DNA of 64,000 nt from Eucriotettix oculatus (lineage: Eukaryota > Arthropoda > Insecta > Orthoptera > Tetrigidae): assembly GCA_034510155.1 (NCBI GenBank), contig CM067377.1, forward strand, positions 213,377,894-213,441,893, in the 5' to 3' direction. Shown in pieces: positions 25,701-35,405 of the stretch. Every line of letters starts with the position of its first letter. The stretch's first letter is position 1. Under the pieces are notes generated by a model that was given only the letters and a program-made list of their open reading frames with translations, did not search any database and was not told the origin of the DNA. The position numbers and the translations under genes are program-made.

Positions 25701-28372
25701 CGGCCCCTGCCTATGGCTGGATATTCTGGAAGCCCTGCGACAACGTTCACGTGCCTGTGCAGGACATGGACAGTGTGAAGTGCGAGTAAGTACTGAACAT
25801 TTCATTCTGAAAGAGTTTTAATTTTATTTACAACATTGGGCTGAGATCATATGCAAGCTTATCGACCTCTGTCGATTTGTTTAATAGAACACGTACGTCT
25901 ATTCCATTACTTACAATTTTTCAAGAAAAAATAGATTATATTCATGAAGTCATAGTTTTATTAAATTTATTTCCACCTAATAAGACAATTGGAATGTGGT
26001 GCTATAGGAGAATAAGATGGGTGGATATAATCACTAACGAGGAAGTTCTAAACTGAATAGGGGAAGAGCAAACAATATGGAGGACATGGACCAAGAGAAT
26101 GGATAGATTAATAGGGCACGTTCTAAGACATGAGGGTCTTGTAAAATTAGCATTAGACGGAAATCTGTGGGGTAAGAACAGAAGAGGGAGGCAAAGGATA
26201 GAATACGCTAAAGAGATTAGGGAGGATGTTGGATGTGACAGTTATGCTGAAATGAAAAGGCTTGTGCAAGATAGGTTAGCATGGAGGGTTGCATCAGATC
26301 AGTCTTAGCACTGAATACCACAACATGCGGAAAGGTCTTCTTCCATTTCCGCGAGCCTTCCCATAACATGTTACCATGCTGGCTAACTTTCATCAAGTAT
26401 ATACATCCATTCTCAATTGAAGAGTACACTCAAATGACACAACACTGTAACATACTCACAAGGAAAAACAATTTTGACTGTAATTTTGAAATGTCACATC
26501 AGAAGATATACGTTGTTTAACAAAAAAAAGTTCCTAGTTGTTAGATCTATCATCCCTCAGAGTTTGTCACAGAGGCCTGTATAGGGGAACAACACCAACC
26601 TTAATCAACAGATTAAACAGTTGTGAATTTAATGGGAAAGATTTATACTTGGCCACTCCTTCTATTCAGTGTAGCAATTTGGAGGTCTGTAAGATATTAA
26701 TTATAATGTAGATAGTTGGCATGTACTATTTGATGTAACATCATCCTATTAATAATTGAACAAGACTTTATTACTCATTCCACACCCTGGGAGCATCTCC
26801 ATTGAAGAATCATCTGAATATTACTATGTTATGTCAGCAAGTTGTTCACCCACAGACCTGATGGATAATAAAAAACTCAATTAACCTAGGATATCTGTGA
26901 CACACAAATACTTGGTATTCTGACCTCCTGTGGTGTAGGGGTTAGCATTCCAGAGGTCCTGGGTTCGAATACTGGCATGGATGTTGTGTGTGCGTTTTCA
27001 AGTTGTGAAACTAATGTTAAATGAGTTCCCCCTACCATAATCGCTAATAACCGTTAATAATTGATGTGACTTTAAATAAAATATACAGAAAAAACTTAGT
27101 TTATGTGAAATAAAAGATTTTTGAAATGTTAATAGCACAGAAAGAAATTAAAATGCAGTAAGAAAAGCATATCAGAATGGATTCATACAACTGGAGCAAA
27201 TCATCTGGAGAAGGGAGTGCTCGCTTCACGATGTCAAGAAAGAAAGATCTGAAAGACAGAGGAAGTTTCACAATATCGAAGATTTAACAGTGGACAAGAA
27301 GAAACTATTGGGTTGTAAAAGAAGATGCTGACTATTGTATTGAACTGAACACTGAATTTGCAGAAATAGATGATGGACTTGTAATAACACAGAAGACGTA
27401 ATGATGTTTGTATGTCTCAGACACTCCACAATTTTGCATGATCACCTGAAGTAAAAAAATTAAATTAAAGGTTTTTCATAAATAAAATACAATGAATGGC
27501 CAAAAGTCAAAAGCAGAAGAATTTTAATTTAAAATAAAATGTTTCATCCCCCAAATTTCGGTACCTCTTTGGTTCTTTAATTAAAATCTTATAAAATTTA
27601 GGACACTGGATGTTTCTGTAGCAACACTAAATTTCAATAAGATTTTAATTAAATGACTGAAGACATACTGAAAGTTGGGAACAAAATGTCTTATTTTAAA
27701 TTAAAATTCTTGTGCTTCTAACTTTTGGCCAGTCTTTGTATTTTTTTAAAAAATAATATTAACTTAGTAATTTAATTATTTTATTTACATTTCTTTTACT
27801 AAATCTTGTTCATCTAATTACTTTCATCAGTGTTCTACAAATTGCCCTAGTAGGCCAAGGCCTTAATGGGCTGTATAGCCAACGAAGAAGAAGAAGAGGT
27901 TTTCTACAGAAATGAATTACCTTAATAATTAGTGAAGTTCTCCTCTGATATAATGAATCTGATTATACGTTTTGTTTTCAAACATGATAATGCATTTTGT
28001 GCTTTGTTTTTGAAAGTTTCGTTGATTAATTTTAAATGTATATTGAATACAACCAACCCAAGATGCAAGATCTACAATCGAATTTAAATCTGTAGTTGTG
28101 TAACATAAAGCCAATTTATTTCAACTAGACATTGTGAATAAAAAGTTCTTGGATTTCAACCTGGGTCTTGAATGATGACATTTTAATGAATGTGTCAATC
28201 ATCGTTATCAAGTAAATTCTTTAATTATTACAACTCATACAATATGGAAACATTAAATTTGTTTATTTGTTTGTAATGCAGAGATCAACGCCACACTGAC
28301 AGCTGTGGGAAGGAGAAGCTGCCCAACATTAAGCTGAACTGCGACCTCATGCTGGGGCAGACCTTACAATGA
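19723..28372 (+). CDS. Uncharacterised multi-pass membrane protein, five coding exons
   Basis: I do not recognise this protein. Exons that join in phase: 19723-19849, 21097-21355 (or from 21130; both fit the phase), 24579-24651, 25631-25785 and 28282-28372. The product is about 223 or 234 aa. Visible: a short N-terminus MQLFTDEGRR; hydrophobic segment 1 (SVWLQVCAFLATVAACLE), followed by CxCGPIVC; hydrophobic segment 2 (AVCLGALLLQVVAIVCCAL); segment 3 across exons 3-4 (LLFVGTLASVTLFIQ then GGLVVSVRLL); and a Cys-containing tail (WKPCDNVHV, HTDSCGKE, LNCDLMLG) ending GQTLQ. The first donor (AGAG/GTCAGA) is weak and the exon 1-2 join is the least certain part. Exons 2-5 are supported by good sites, by phase and by GC-rich coding sequence in AT-rich introns. 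The introns are filled with LINEs, SINEs and a foldback element. A tetraspan-like membrane role is only a guess. Confidence 0.68.
20385..21003 (-). mobile_element. LINE fragment in intron 1 of the membrane gene
   Basis: This is a minus-strand copy of the dominant LINE. Its 3' end (AAGTCCTAAGACTGGTCAT) is at about 20400. The RRMRWVD-equivalent region, the KAVRLGRDIL-equivalent (reverse of CTTCCCGATCTAACAGCC) and the start of the TLxFADD region (reverse of TTTATTTCTTCTCCTTCC) run to about 21003. It is truncated on its 5' side and frameshifted. It ends about 90 bases before the probable exon 2 acceptor. Confidence 0.85.
21474..22427 (+). CDS. R1-type LINE ORF2, C-terminal fragment (317 codons open)
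   Basis: This is the C-terminal part of a reverse transcriptase polyprotein from an R1-like non-LTR retrotransposon. The first part (KTQAIVFGTSLG, then VKYLGVVLDEKLSF) is the thumb-side motif after the RT palm. A long helical region follows, then SGHGPFRAKLYEVGRADTP, and CDCGEEEETAEHVLMRCP supplies the CCHC-type zinc knuckle typical of this group. The upstream RT palm and endonuclease are missing, so this is a 5'-truncated insertion. Its frame is nevertheless free of stops for 317 codons, suggesting a recent insertion. The ATG at 21474 is internal to the original protein, not a real start. It sits in intron 2 of the membrane gene, in the same orientation. Confidence 0.85.
   Translation: MEVSTHKTQAIVFGTSLGRQPIIKYRDQSIAVCREVKYLGVVLDEKLSFMAHFKEVLPRAVKVVNQILRVARREYEIAPAKLLTYYRAVFEAIALYAIPAASHVLQRVAVCRQLRIAQRRVLLRLLRAYNTTPLEALQIISQIPPLELTARARAATYFLGKGEVQKAQALTDDTCDSKATVMNWVNRTWAHSWTETHKSKWTKRVLPSLQLRQSLTALKPTREIVHILSGHGPFRAKLYEVGRADTPICDCGEEEETAEHVLMRCPIWDTLFGAVRQLGLQETLKNPEGVATLTKSLRVLEKEKADLESAVRLHFAD
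22428..23520 (+). mobile_element. Probable 3' UTR and tail of the R1-type LINE
   Basis: GC-rich DNA continues directly after the ORF2 stop codon and contrasts with the AT-rich intron. It contains a direct repeat of GGGGAAGTTCTG and AAAGGATTCAC (22877-22903 and 22921-22946, period about 44). No host exon is recognisable. The exact element end is not determined; composition changes near 23440-23520. Confidence 0.55.
23600..23750 (+). mobile_element. tRNA-derived SINE, second family, copy 1
   Basis: A degenerate tRNA-like head ends in the B box TGGTTCGAGTCCTGG (about 23650-23664). A non-tRNA tail follows: CGGTTGACATTTTTCCATTC, TCTTTCTTCTAAAATTAGCT and ATGCTTTACCGAGCTTCAAT. The tail repeats almost exactly in the neighbouring copy at 23912-24055. 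The head of this copy is rearranged. Confidence 0.75.
23912..24055 (+). mobile_element. tRNA-derived SINE, second family, copy 2
   Basis: The head looks like a tRNA: GATTAGCTCGGTTGGTAGGA (A box), CCGGCTGGATATCGGG in the anticodon-arm position, and B box GGATTCGAATCC. The tail is nearly identical to copy 1 (GTTGACATTTTTCCATTCTT through GAGCTTCAATTGAAG). The attached tail and the imperfect D arm argue against a functional tRNA gene. Confidence 0.8.
24660..25620. other. Intron 3 of the membrane gene, no further feature seen
   Basis: This is AT-rich intronic DNA with A-rich runs near 24890-25020. No exon or recognised repeat was found between exon 3 and exon 4. Confidence 0.5.
25985..26325 (+). 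mobile_element. LINE 3' end fragment in intron 4
   Basis: Plus-strand translation gives MWCYRRIRWVDIITNEEVL, then a frame break, then RLIGHVLRHEGLVKLALDG, GRQRIEYAKEIREDVGCDSY and RLVQDRLAWRVASDQS, the C-terminal end of the dominant LINE. It is followed by CTTAGCACTGAATACCACAA, the conserved 3' end. Everything upstream is missing. Confidence 0.85.
26920..27080 (+). mobile_element. tRNA-derived SINE, first family
   Basis: GACCTCCTGTGGTGTAGGGG (A box region) and GGGTTCGAATACTGGCATGG (B box) are followed by a tail ending near GATGTGACTTTAAATAAAAT. The head matches the fuller copy at 58420-58612 on the minus strand. Confidence 0.75.
27485..27752. mobile_element. Foldback (long inverted repeat) element in intron 4
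   Basis: The left arm (27485-27591) and the reverse complement of the right arm (about 27640-27752) align over roughly 105 bases: AAATACAATGAATGGCCAAA against AAATACAAAGACTGGCCAAA, then AAGAATTTTAATTTAAAATA in both, and TTTAATTAAAATCTTAT at the inner ends. A short centre separates them. No coding capacity is present. It may be a non-autonomous DNA element or two opposed copies of one repeat. Confidence 0.75.
27838..27900 (+). mobile_element. SINE 3' tail fragment
   Basis: CCCTAGTAGGCCAAGGCCTT and AATGGGCTGTATAGCC are followed by a GAAGAAGAAGAAG run. The same end (CTGGTAGGC, AAGGCCC, GGGCT) closes the SINE copies at 30308-30530 and 58420-58612. Confidence 0.65.
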
Positions 28373-28657
28373 GGAGATTGCAATTGATTAGTATCTATAA
28401 TTGATATGCTTAGAATGTGCCAGATTGGTATATAAAGTGTATGTTTATTTTAAGACATAATGTTCATTATTTGAGCTCTAAGCTGGTTGCCGTCACCACT
28501 GCTACGTCAGGTCACCAAAGCAATCTGACTGTTTTTTCCAAGGATAACGAAACAAGATTAAAACCCACTTATAAGTTTTGAAATTTTTTGGGAATATCTG
28601 ATTTTGTAAAATGGACTAATACAGACATTTAGAAACAGATTGTATGAATAACAAGGC

Positions 28658-28663
28658 AATAAA
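28658..28663 (+). terminator. Poly(A) signal of the membrane-protein gene
   Basis: AATAAA lies 286 bases after the stop codon at 28372 and is followed by a T/G-rich ATGTCTTGTTGG. Position and context suit the 3' end of this transcript. Confidence 0.6.
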
Positions 28664-28679
28664 AATGTCTTGTTGGCCG

Positions 28680-29440
28680 ACTACCCCCCCTGCCCCTTTT
28701 TTTTTCCATCTTGGATATTAGGGAACAGCCACCGAGTAACTCCAGCTGCAAAATAAAGAAATACTATCAATTTGAATTCTCTTTTAAACATTATACATGT
28801 ACAGTAAAATCTCAGCAGTTTTTAAAATACATGTGCCCAAAACAAGGAAATAATATATGCTTAAGCATATAGGGTGAAAGCAGGAAAACATTTTCATCTA
28901 AGTCAATTAACTGGCAAATGTCAAAAACTTCCCAAATAATAATTGAAGTGGAGAAGGCCAGCTAAAGATATGAAAATTTCTAATATAATCCAGAGCATAT
29001 GTTACAGAATACCCCAAAATGCAAGCCAATCTACACTACAGAGTTGAAACGATAAATATACAATTTGGCAGAAATGTACTTCCTTTGGCAATGTCTCATA
29101 ACAGGGAGAAATGTTTAACAGCATCTTTCACCAAATTTCTGCAAAAACTGATAAAGTAACTAAAGGAAGCACTCAACTGGTTTATTTACCAATTAAGGTG
29201 ATATTTGTGTGATGTAAAGATAAGGGAATTAAACTATGGATGAATCTGCAAAGCTATGTTTAAATTTCGGCATATAGAAACTCAATATGTTGTTTCATTA
29301 TGCATCTCAAATTTCTTTCACTAATGACACTTGGTACATGAAAAGCTACATCTGTAGGAGAGTTAAGATTATACCACACTGAAAATATAAACACTTCCTT
29401 CAAACCCCTTTCTCTCAAACTATGTTTCATTTCTGTGGTC
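28680..29440. other. Intergenic, nothing recognised
   Basis: AT-rich DNA with no supported exon or recognised repeat family. Confidence 0.5.
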
Positions 29441-29449
29441 CTTCCTCTT

Positions 29450-30240
29450 CACCACTATCTCTATAATAAAATTGTCTCTGTGTGCATGTGTCTGTCTCTA
29501 TGTTCCGCATACAAGTCTAAACTAGTGGACCAATTTTGACCAAATTGGTACCTGTGTACTTTGCAACCCAGAATTCAGCACTCTTGAGGTAAGAGTCAGC
29601 TACAACCCTTAGGGGCAGGGGCAGAGGGGGTGGAAATTTTTAAATAAGCAAAAATGGCCAACATTTTTATCAGATAAATACATTCTTGCATCAATTAGTT
29701 TGAAGTGTGTCCTTGTATACTGCCTGCATATAATTTCATCCCCATAAACAATCAAAGGAGAGTATTCTTAGAGGGGGTTAAAACATAAAAATAAACAGAA
29801 AGCAATTGAGATTGGGTCCTAAACTGCTGTAATGTGAGCCACCGAGTTTAATTCTGGAATAAAAAATGCAATTCAAGTTGTAGTTCATCCTCCAAGAGGA
29901 GTTGGTAGAGGGTAAAACAGACTTCCGTATACTATTATTAATGGATAACTAAAATGATTGACTAAATTTTGAACATGTGTTATTGGCATCTGAAATCAAC
30001 ACTGTTGTGGTAAGATGTGGCAACCACCACGGGGGGGGGGAGATGGAAATTTTTAAATATCCAATAAAAGCCTTTATTTCCTTCCAATATATAATTTTCT
30101 TGGACAACTAATATGACTTCATTTTTACTTAATTTGTTTGTGTGTAACTTCAACCCCATTTAGCACCTAAGTGTAGAATTAATAGGGGTGGTGGTTTATT
30201 TTTTAATGTACCAGCAGTATTCTCATGCTCTTACAAAATG
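29450..30240 (+). repeat. Degenerate tandem-like repeat block with G-rich and AAATTTTTAAAT boxes
   Basis: After a start like ATAATAAAATTGTCTCTGTG, similar pieces recur: a CCAATTTTGACC or TTAGTTTGAAGT segment, a line like TAACTTCAACCCCA or AATTTCATCCCCAT, a G-rich run (about 29613, 29780, 30018 and 30183), and GGAAATTTTTAAAT (29628 and 30034). I read it as an old interspersed element with three or four diverged internal units. Its class is unknown. Confidence 0.45.
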
Positions 30241-30304
30241 TTAAGAGTATAAAAAAAAAGTTAGTTTACTGAAAATATTTTTAGCCCTGCTAAGTACCAG
30301 GATG

Positions 30305-30530
30305 TTGACCCCCTGTGGTCTAGAGGCTGCCTCATAACCCAGAGGTCCTGGCATGGGGTTGGAAATTTGTGTTGTCATGGCCATGAAAACCGTGATTAAG
30401 ACTGCTGGAGAATCAATATTCTGACCATGTGTCACTCCTAATTCGGAATGCATCATGAAAGATGACAGTCTGCAGTCAACCCGACCTGGTAGGCCCAGGC
30501 CTTCAATGGGCTATATATTTGAAATCATTG
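30305..30530 (+). mobile_element. tRNA-derived SINE, first family, near full length
   Basis: The head CCCCTGTGGTCTAGAGGCTG and GCCTCATAACCCAGAGGTCC is tRNA-like but has lost part of the B box. A body with TTGTCATGGCCATGAAAACC and CAGTCTGCAGTCAACCCGAC follows, then the tail CTGGTAGGCCCAGGCCTTCA. It matches the minus-strand copy at 58420-58612 along its length. Confidence 0.75.
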
Positions 30531-30539
30531 AATTATAAA

Positions 30540-31700
30540 CTAATAAATCAACCAAATTTGTCAGAAGTATATTTCAACAGAATAAAAAACTGGAACATAA
30601 TAAAATATAAATTGGCATGACATCATTCCTTTATTTTTTCTTTTTTTGTAACATCTTCATGAGCAAATATTAACTCTTCATGAGTCTAAATAGCATTTTA
30701 AGAAAGTTTCTTCATAAAATGTTGCTTACATATTAATACTTAATATATATAGTAAATAATTAATGTTATAATTTTTTTATCTTATTGAAATATATTTGTT
30801 TAATGTAGTAAAGAAGGATTTATTTATTCCTATGTAAATGAATTTCTATTTATTACATATGGAGTTTTTAGTGCAGTTGTCTCGATATAAAACCTTAAAA
30901 TGACATAGCAAATAAATATTATGAGGGGGAGGGGGGGCAAAAACGCACTTCTAGTACCTAAATATTTTTTAGCGTGTAGTGTAATTAAGCACCATCAATC
31001 ATGCTCGCCTTAATTTAGTTAGGATATAAACAATATTTCATTAACTGTCGTTAAGTTAGTTTTATCGAAATAACGGAAAATTTTAATACGATTGTTTACT
31101 CGTGACTTTTGTTTATATTGATGGTAGCAATGGAAACTTTTCGGGGTGAATGCTATTAGCCTCTTGATTACTTTCAGCGTCGTCAACTTAAAAAAAACAT
31201 ATCCTCAATACCGCCGCAAATCTTTATATATTCGGAGACAACGAAATGCTGAATATTTCCTCTAATAATTTCTTCAGTGTATTTTCTTCAGATAGGTTGG
31301 CAACGAACCAAACGGTCCACACAGAATACATGTGCTGTATAAAGAAGATATTAGCGAACATCAAAGTTTACTGAAATGATGTGAGAATTCCGTATCTGTA
31401 TTCTATTGCTGATCGACTGTCGTAGAAAAGACCGACGGGAAACTGTGGCGGATAATGGCGCCAGGAGGTTTCACGGTGACAGATTGTCAATGAGGAATGG
31501 AACCCAGGTTACAGGAGAGGAAAACCTCCGTCTCAATTCCGAGAAGGCCTGCACGGTTTGTTTGTGACTACGGATTGCTCGCTCGTGATGCTAGTTTGTT
31601 CACTGACGACAAATCTTTGTGCGGCGATGATTTCCTTCAGTTTAATATGGTTAGTTGCAGTTCTATCTGTGTCTGAATAATAATTGTTAGCTGCCCTTGA
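30540..31700. promoter_or_regulatory. Intergenic DNA with possible promoter/first exon of the second zinc-finger gene
   Basis: AT-rich to about 31130, then less AT-rich with scattered CpGs (for example GGCGGATAATGGCGCC at about 31447-31462). Because the zinc-finger transcript has a 5' splice acceptor at 33329/33330, a leader exon must lie upstream. This stretch is the best candidate by composition, but I could not identify a start or donor with confidence. Confidence 0.3.
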
Positions 31701-32295
31701 ACGTCACTTACTGTGTTGCGCTAAACGATAGTACTGTGTATAAAAGTGCCAGAGAGCGGAGTGAGTACTAGAGTTGATATTCTGTGTATAATATAACAAA
31801 TATCTTCCTTGAAAATTTCTGTGTTTAATGCGATATTTTCCTTATTATTCACTCGCAAGATTGTTGTTGCAGATATAAAATTAATATTTTCACGCAGAGC
31901 CCAAAACTTTAATTGAATTACAGGTCTCACTTTGATCACACTAATATTTGAGAATGCTTGGTGGACACAGAGTTTCTCATGATTTAACAGGAGAAATGCT
32001 CCTGCAAGTTGACAGCTTCACCTTGATGTGTGAGGTTTTAGGTTTTGCTCACATTTGTGAAGCTAGTGTTTTACCATGTTTATATTAGGCTGAACATGTT
32101 TCTTCTAGATTCAGTTCCATTTTTATAAATTATGTTAACATCACATGTTCTAATTTACATCATAAGGGTTTGAATTGCGAGACTTCAACACTAAATCTTG
32201 GTTGCTTTTGTGCGTAGTTGACATAACTAGTAATTGTAGTACATTTTTTTAAAAGTTGTACTTGATGGCATCACAAAGCCACACACAAATTGAAG

Positions 32296-32610
32296 TTACA
32301 TGTCTTGTGAGCAGTTCAATCTGAAATGCTTCACATTTGTTCCATTGTTGAGCCCGTAATTTAAAGTTTCTGACTCCCCTAATACTACAATATCATCGGC
32401 AAAGTGTAGCGTTTTTATTTCTTCTCCTTGCAGTATGATTCCTTTATCATATTCCATTTTAACTTTCTTTATTGTCTGTTGTATATACAAGTTAATGAGC
32501 ATGGGCGACAAGTTGCATCCTTGTCTTATTCATTTCATAATATCTGCTTCCTTTTCTTGCCTTTCAATTCTAATTACTGCTGAATGTCTTCTGTAGAGGT
32601 TATTGAGAAA
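32296..32610 (-). mobile_element. LINE RT fragment
   Basis: The minus strand encodes CKLSPMLINLYIQQTIKKV, then MEYDKGIILQGEEIKTLHF and ADDIVVLGESE, the RT motif region of the dominant LINE. It continues upstream to the LYRRHSAVIRIE region. It is cut at both ends. It lies in the presumed 5' intron of the zinc-finger gene, antisense to it. Confidence 0.85.
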
Positions 32611-33329
32611 ACCTAATGTAAAACTAAAATTGTGTTTGTTTTTGGAAGTCTCTTTTGCTCATATTCAGTGCACCCTCAATTAAATCTTGGGTGAAAAAGC
32701 AATTGAATGAATGAGTTGATTACTATGCATCAGTATAAAATTGGAGTTTTGTCATTGAACAAATTGGTTCTAAATTAAGATGTAGCTCACATAACAGGTG
32801 TTCTTGGTGAAATAAACAAAATCAATTTTGGAACATTTTCCATAAATTTATAGTGTGTAGATATTTTAAAAGTAATTGTGGTGAAAGGATGTGCCTCTCT
32901 TCCAGTCTTCAAGTAATTTATTAATGATAATTTCCCAAATTTTGAAACTAGGACACCTCAATAATTCTGACCTAAGGATTCCATTAATAGAGAACTCTAT
33001 TATGCTTTATACCATCTTGTTTTTTTCATGTCTACCACCATTTTACACTATGTTTCTTCTTAAAGCAGACTTTTAACCTATCAAGCTCGGATGACATGAA
33101 GTTCACGTCATTCGGAACTGGGTTTTTAAATCCCAAAATCAGAGGACACTTGTGTTACCTTGCTTGATTTCTTGTGACTTTCCTTCATTAGTTTAGTGTG
33201 AGAATACGTTCATATTCAGTTGAGAACACAATGTATTTACATGCATGGTACAGAGTTGATTGGGTTAAGCACAATATATGTTTAGCATAATATGGGGTAA
33301 CTTATATAATTTACACTTTTTTTTTGCAG

Positions 33330-33782
33330 GATTATGAGAACTTGCTTGCACAAGAGAAGAAGAGGATAGTTTTATTACAGGATTTTTAGAGATATCTGAG
33401 ACAATATCTGAAAGCTAAGCCAGGGATCGAAACATGAACTACATCTGTCCTCGCAGATCTCTCTCGTCATCTCAAGCAGCGACGTCTCGAAGCCTGTGAC
33501 GACGACCTGATCTGTCTCAGGACGGCAAGAATGTTTGAAAAGAAATTCATTCTATTTAGTGGAATTTGAAAAGTATACCAAGTGTCAGCGCTGTAGACTC
33601 AAATATTCTATTTATTTGTTATTGAAATTAATGTGAAGTGGGGGTGTTTTACCTACAATGTCAACACTATGTGAGTCTGTTGTTAAATAACCAATTATAA
33701 TGCACAAAAACATAAGGGCCCTCGAAGGGAAAAAGAATGACTCATATTGAATGATGTGCGAACACAGTCTGAGGCGGTTGAA
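33330..33782 (+). other. 5' untranslated part of the zinc-finger coding exon
   Basis: A strong acceptor (nine or more T, then GCAG) ends at 33329. From there no coding frame joins the zinc-finger frame; the in-frame TGA at 33738 closes it upstream. A short upstream frame (ATG at 33334, about 11 codons, ending TAG) could affect translation. The transcript is therefore probably spliced in its leader only. Confidence 0.55.
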
Positions 33783-35405
33783 ATGACAAATACAAATATT
33801 AAATTTGAGAGACCGTTCTTGAATTCTGCTGGCGGGACGTTGTTCCCCGAGGGCGGCTTCACGGAACCTTCTCTCGAGAAAAGTTTGAGGAGGATGTCAT
33901 TTCCGGAACCCCTCGACATCTCTCCGGTGAACGAAACGACGGAATCGGTGGCGCTTGTGTCGTTTAAAGAACATACTGCTGTTTCAAAGTTAATAGTATA
34001 CAGGGATTGCCCCCAGAGTGGAGAAGGGCCTCTTTGCGAGGATGACTTCCACGGTTTATCGTCTCAGTCAGAGAGTACCAGGACCGCAGAGCAGGAGGCT
34101 GTGATAGAGATGTCTTCTCCAGAACCGAGCGACGACGTGATGTCCAGAGGAAAGCCCGCATCTGACGAAGACGTCGAGACCATCGACGCGATTCCGTTCA
34201 ACAAGATCAAGGAGCTGAGCTTGCAGAAGCGAGACCGGTACAGGTGCCACCAGTGCGGGAAGAACTTCAACCGGTCGGGCGCCCTGAGCACGCACGTCAA
34301 GACGCACTCGACGGTCCGCCTGTTCCACTGCGCCGAGTGCGGGAAGGCGTTCAAGCGCTCCGACCACCTGAACCAGCACTTCCGCAGCCACGAGAACACC
34401 AACCCTCTCAACTGCCCCGAGTGCGGCAAGAGGTTCAAGCACTCGGGGGCGGTCGTGTCGCACATGCGCTCGCACATCGTCATCGGCCACTTCGTCTGCG
34501 TCGAGTGCAACCGGGAGTTCAAGCTGTACCGCTACCTGCAGCTGCACATGCAGGGCCACGTGCAGCCGGAGTTCATCGAGTGCGGGCAGTTGGACAGAGT
34601 GGACCCCAAGTATTACGACGAGTATCTCGTGAGCCACAACTTGAAGCACGAGAAATTTGTCTGCGACGAGTGCGGGAAAAGGTTCAAGAACCCCGGCGCC
34701 TTGAGGATGCACGTGACCGTGCACACGTCGAGCCGGCCGTTCGAGTGCAACATGTGCGGGAAGACTTTCAAAGACGTGCCGCACCTCGACCAGCACATGC
34801 AGGTGCACACCAAGTGCGAGTCGTTGGTGTGCGTCGAGTGCGGCAAGTCCTTCAAGAACCCCAGGATCCTCGCGACGCACATCAAGATCCACAGCAACGA
34901 CCGGCCCTTCGAGTGCGCCGGCTGCGGCAAGACCTTCAAACGCTCCGACCACCTGACGCAGCACATGCGTGTGCACGCCGACGAGCAGCGCCACGTGTGC
35001 GCCGAGTGCGGGAGCGCCTACGACGTCCCCGAGCTCCTCTTCAAGCACATGGTGAGTTCCCACGCCGACAGGAGCGAGGCCGTCGAACCGGTGGCCAAGA
35101 GGTTCGAATGCGCCGACTGCGGCGAGAGTTTCCCTTTGAGGTCCGCCCTCGTCAAGCACCGGAAGGTCCACGCCAAGCAGGAGCTGCTGGAATGTAGTGA
35201 ATGTGGCAAACATTTCAAACATTTGGGAGCGCTCAACACGCACATGAAGTTTCACGCCAAGTCACGGCCATTCCAGTGCACAGAGTGCAAAAAGTCCTTC
35301 ATAATTCCCAACCACCTGTCACGGCACATGCAGGCGCACTACGCCAGACACCTGAACAGACACGGCGTCAAGGAGGACGGCGCCTCGGAGGCTTCGCCGG
35401 AATGA
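33783..35405 (+). CDS. C2H2 zinc-finger protein, about 12 intact fingers, 540 aa
   Basis: This encodes a poly-C2H2 protein, probably a nuclear DNA-binding regulator. The start is the ATG at 33783; an in-frame TGA at 33738 excludes a longer N-terminus in this exon. Residues 1-150 are acidic and Ser/Pro-rich with no known domain. Fingers run from about residue 154 to 519: four in a row, then a degenerate unit (IECGQLDRVDPKYYDEYL, second Cys and spacing lost), then eight more. Linkers are mostly not TGEKP (for example HSTVRLFHC, HENTNPLNC). Fingers alternate between GAL-type (SGALSTH, NPGALRMH, LGALNTH) and HL-type (SDHLNQH, VPHLDQH, SDHLTQH) helices, suggesting growth by two-finger duplication. 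Coding DNA is very GC-rich at third positions compared with the flanks, which creates long antisense open frames that are not genes. The target is unknown. Confidence 0.92.
   Translation: MTNTNIKFERPFLNSAGGTLFPEGGFTEPSLEKSLRRMSFPEPLDISPVNETTESVALVSFKEHTAVSKLIVYRDCPQSGEGPLCEDDFHGLSSQSESTRTAEQEAVIEMSSPEPSDDVMSRGKPASDEDVETIDAIPFNKIKELSLQKRDRYRCHQCGKNFNRSGALSTHVKTHSTVRLFHCAECGKAFKRSDHLNQHFRSHENTNPLNCPECGKRFKHSGAVVSHMRSHIVIGHFVCVECNREFKLYRYLQLHMQGHVQPEFIECGQLDRVDPKYYDEYLVSHNLKHEKFVCDECGKRFKNPGALRMHVTVHTSSRPFECNMCGKTFKDVPHLDQHMQVHTKCESLVCVECGKSFKNPRILATHIKIHSNDRPFECAGCGKTFKRSDHLTQHMRVHADEQRHVCAECGSAYDVPELLFKHMVSSHADRSEAVEPVAKRFECADCGESFPLRSALVKHRKVHAKQELLECSECGKHFKHLGALNTHMKFHAKSRPFQCTECKKSFIIPNHLSRHMQAHYARHLNRHGVKEDGASEASPE

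Noticed and set aside
34244..35197. 317-codon open frame overlapping the second zinc-finger gene on the same strand
   Set aside because: It is an Arg/Ala/Pro-rich alternative frame produced by GC-rich third positions. The zinc-finger frame clearly explains the sequence.
34068..35255. 395-codon open frame antisense to the second zinc-finger gene
   Set aside because: It is the mirror of GC-rich, repeat-rich zinc-finger codons. Its composition (Val/Leu/Ala/His repeats) follows from the finger pattern, and it has no domain of its own.
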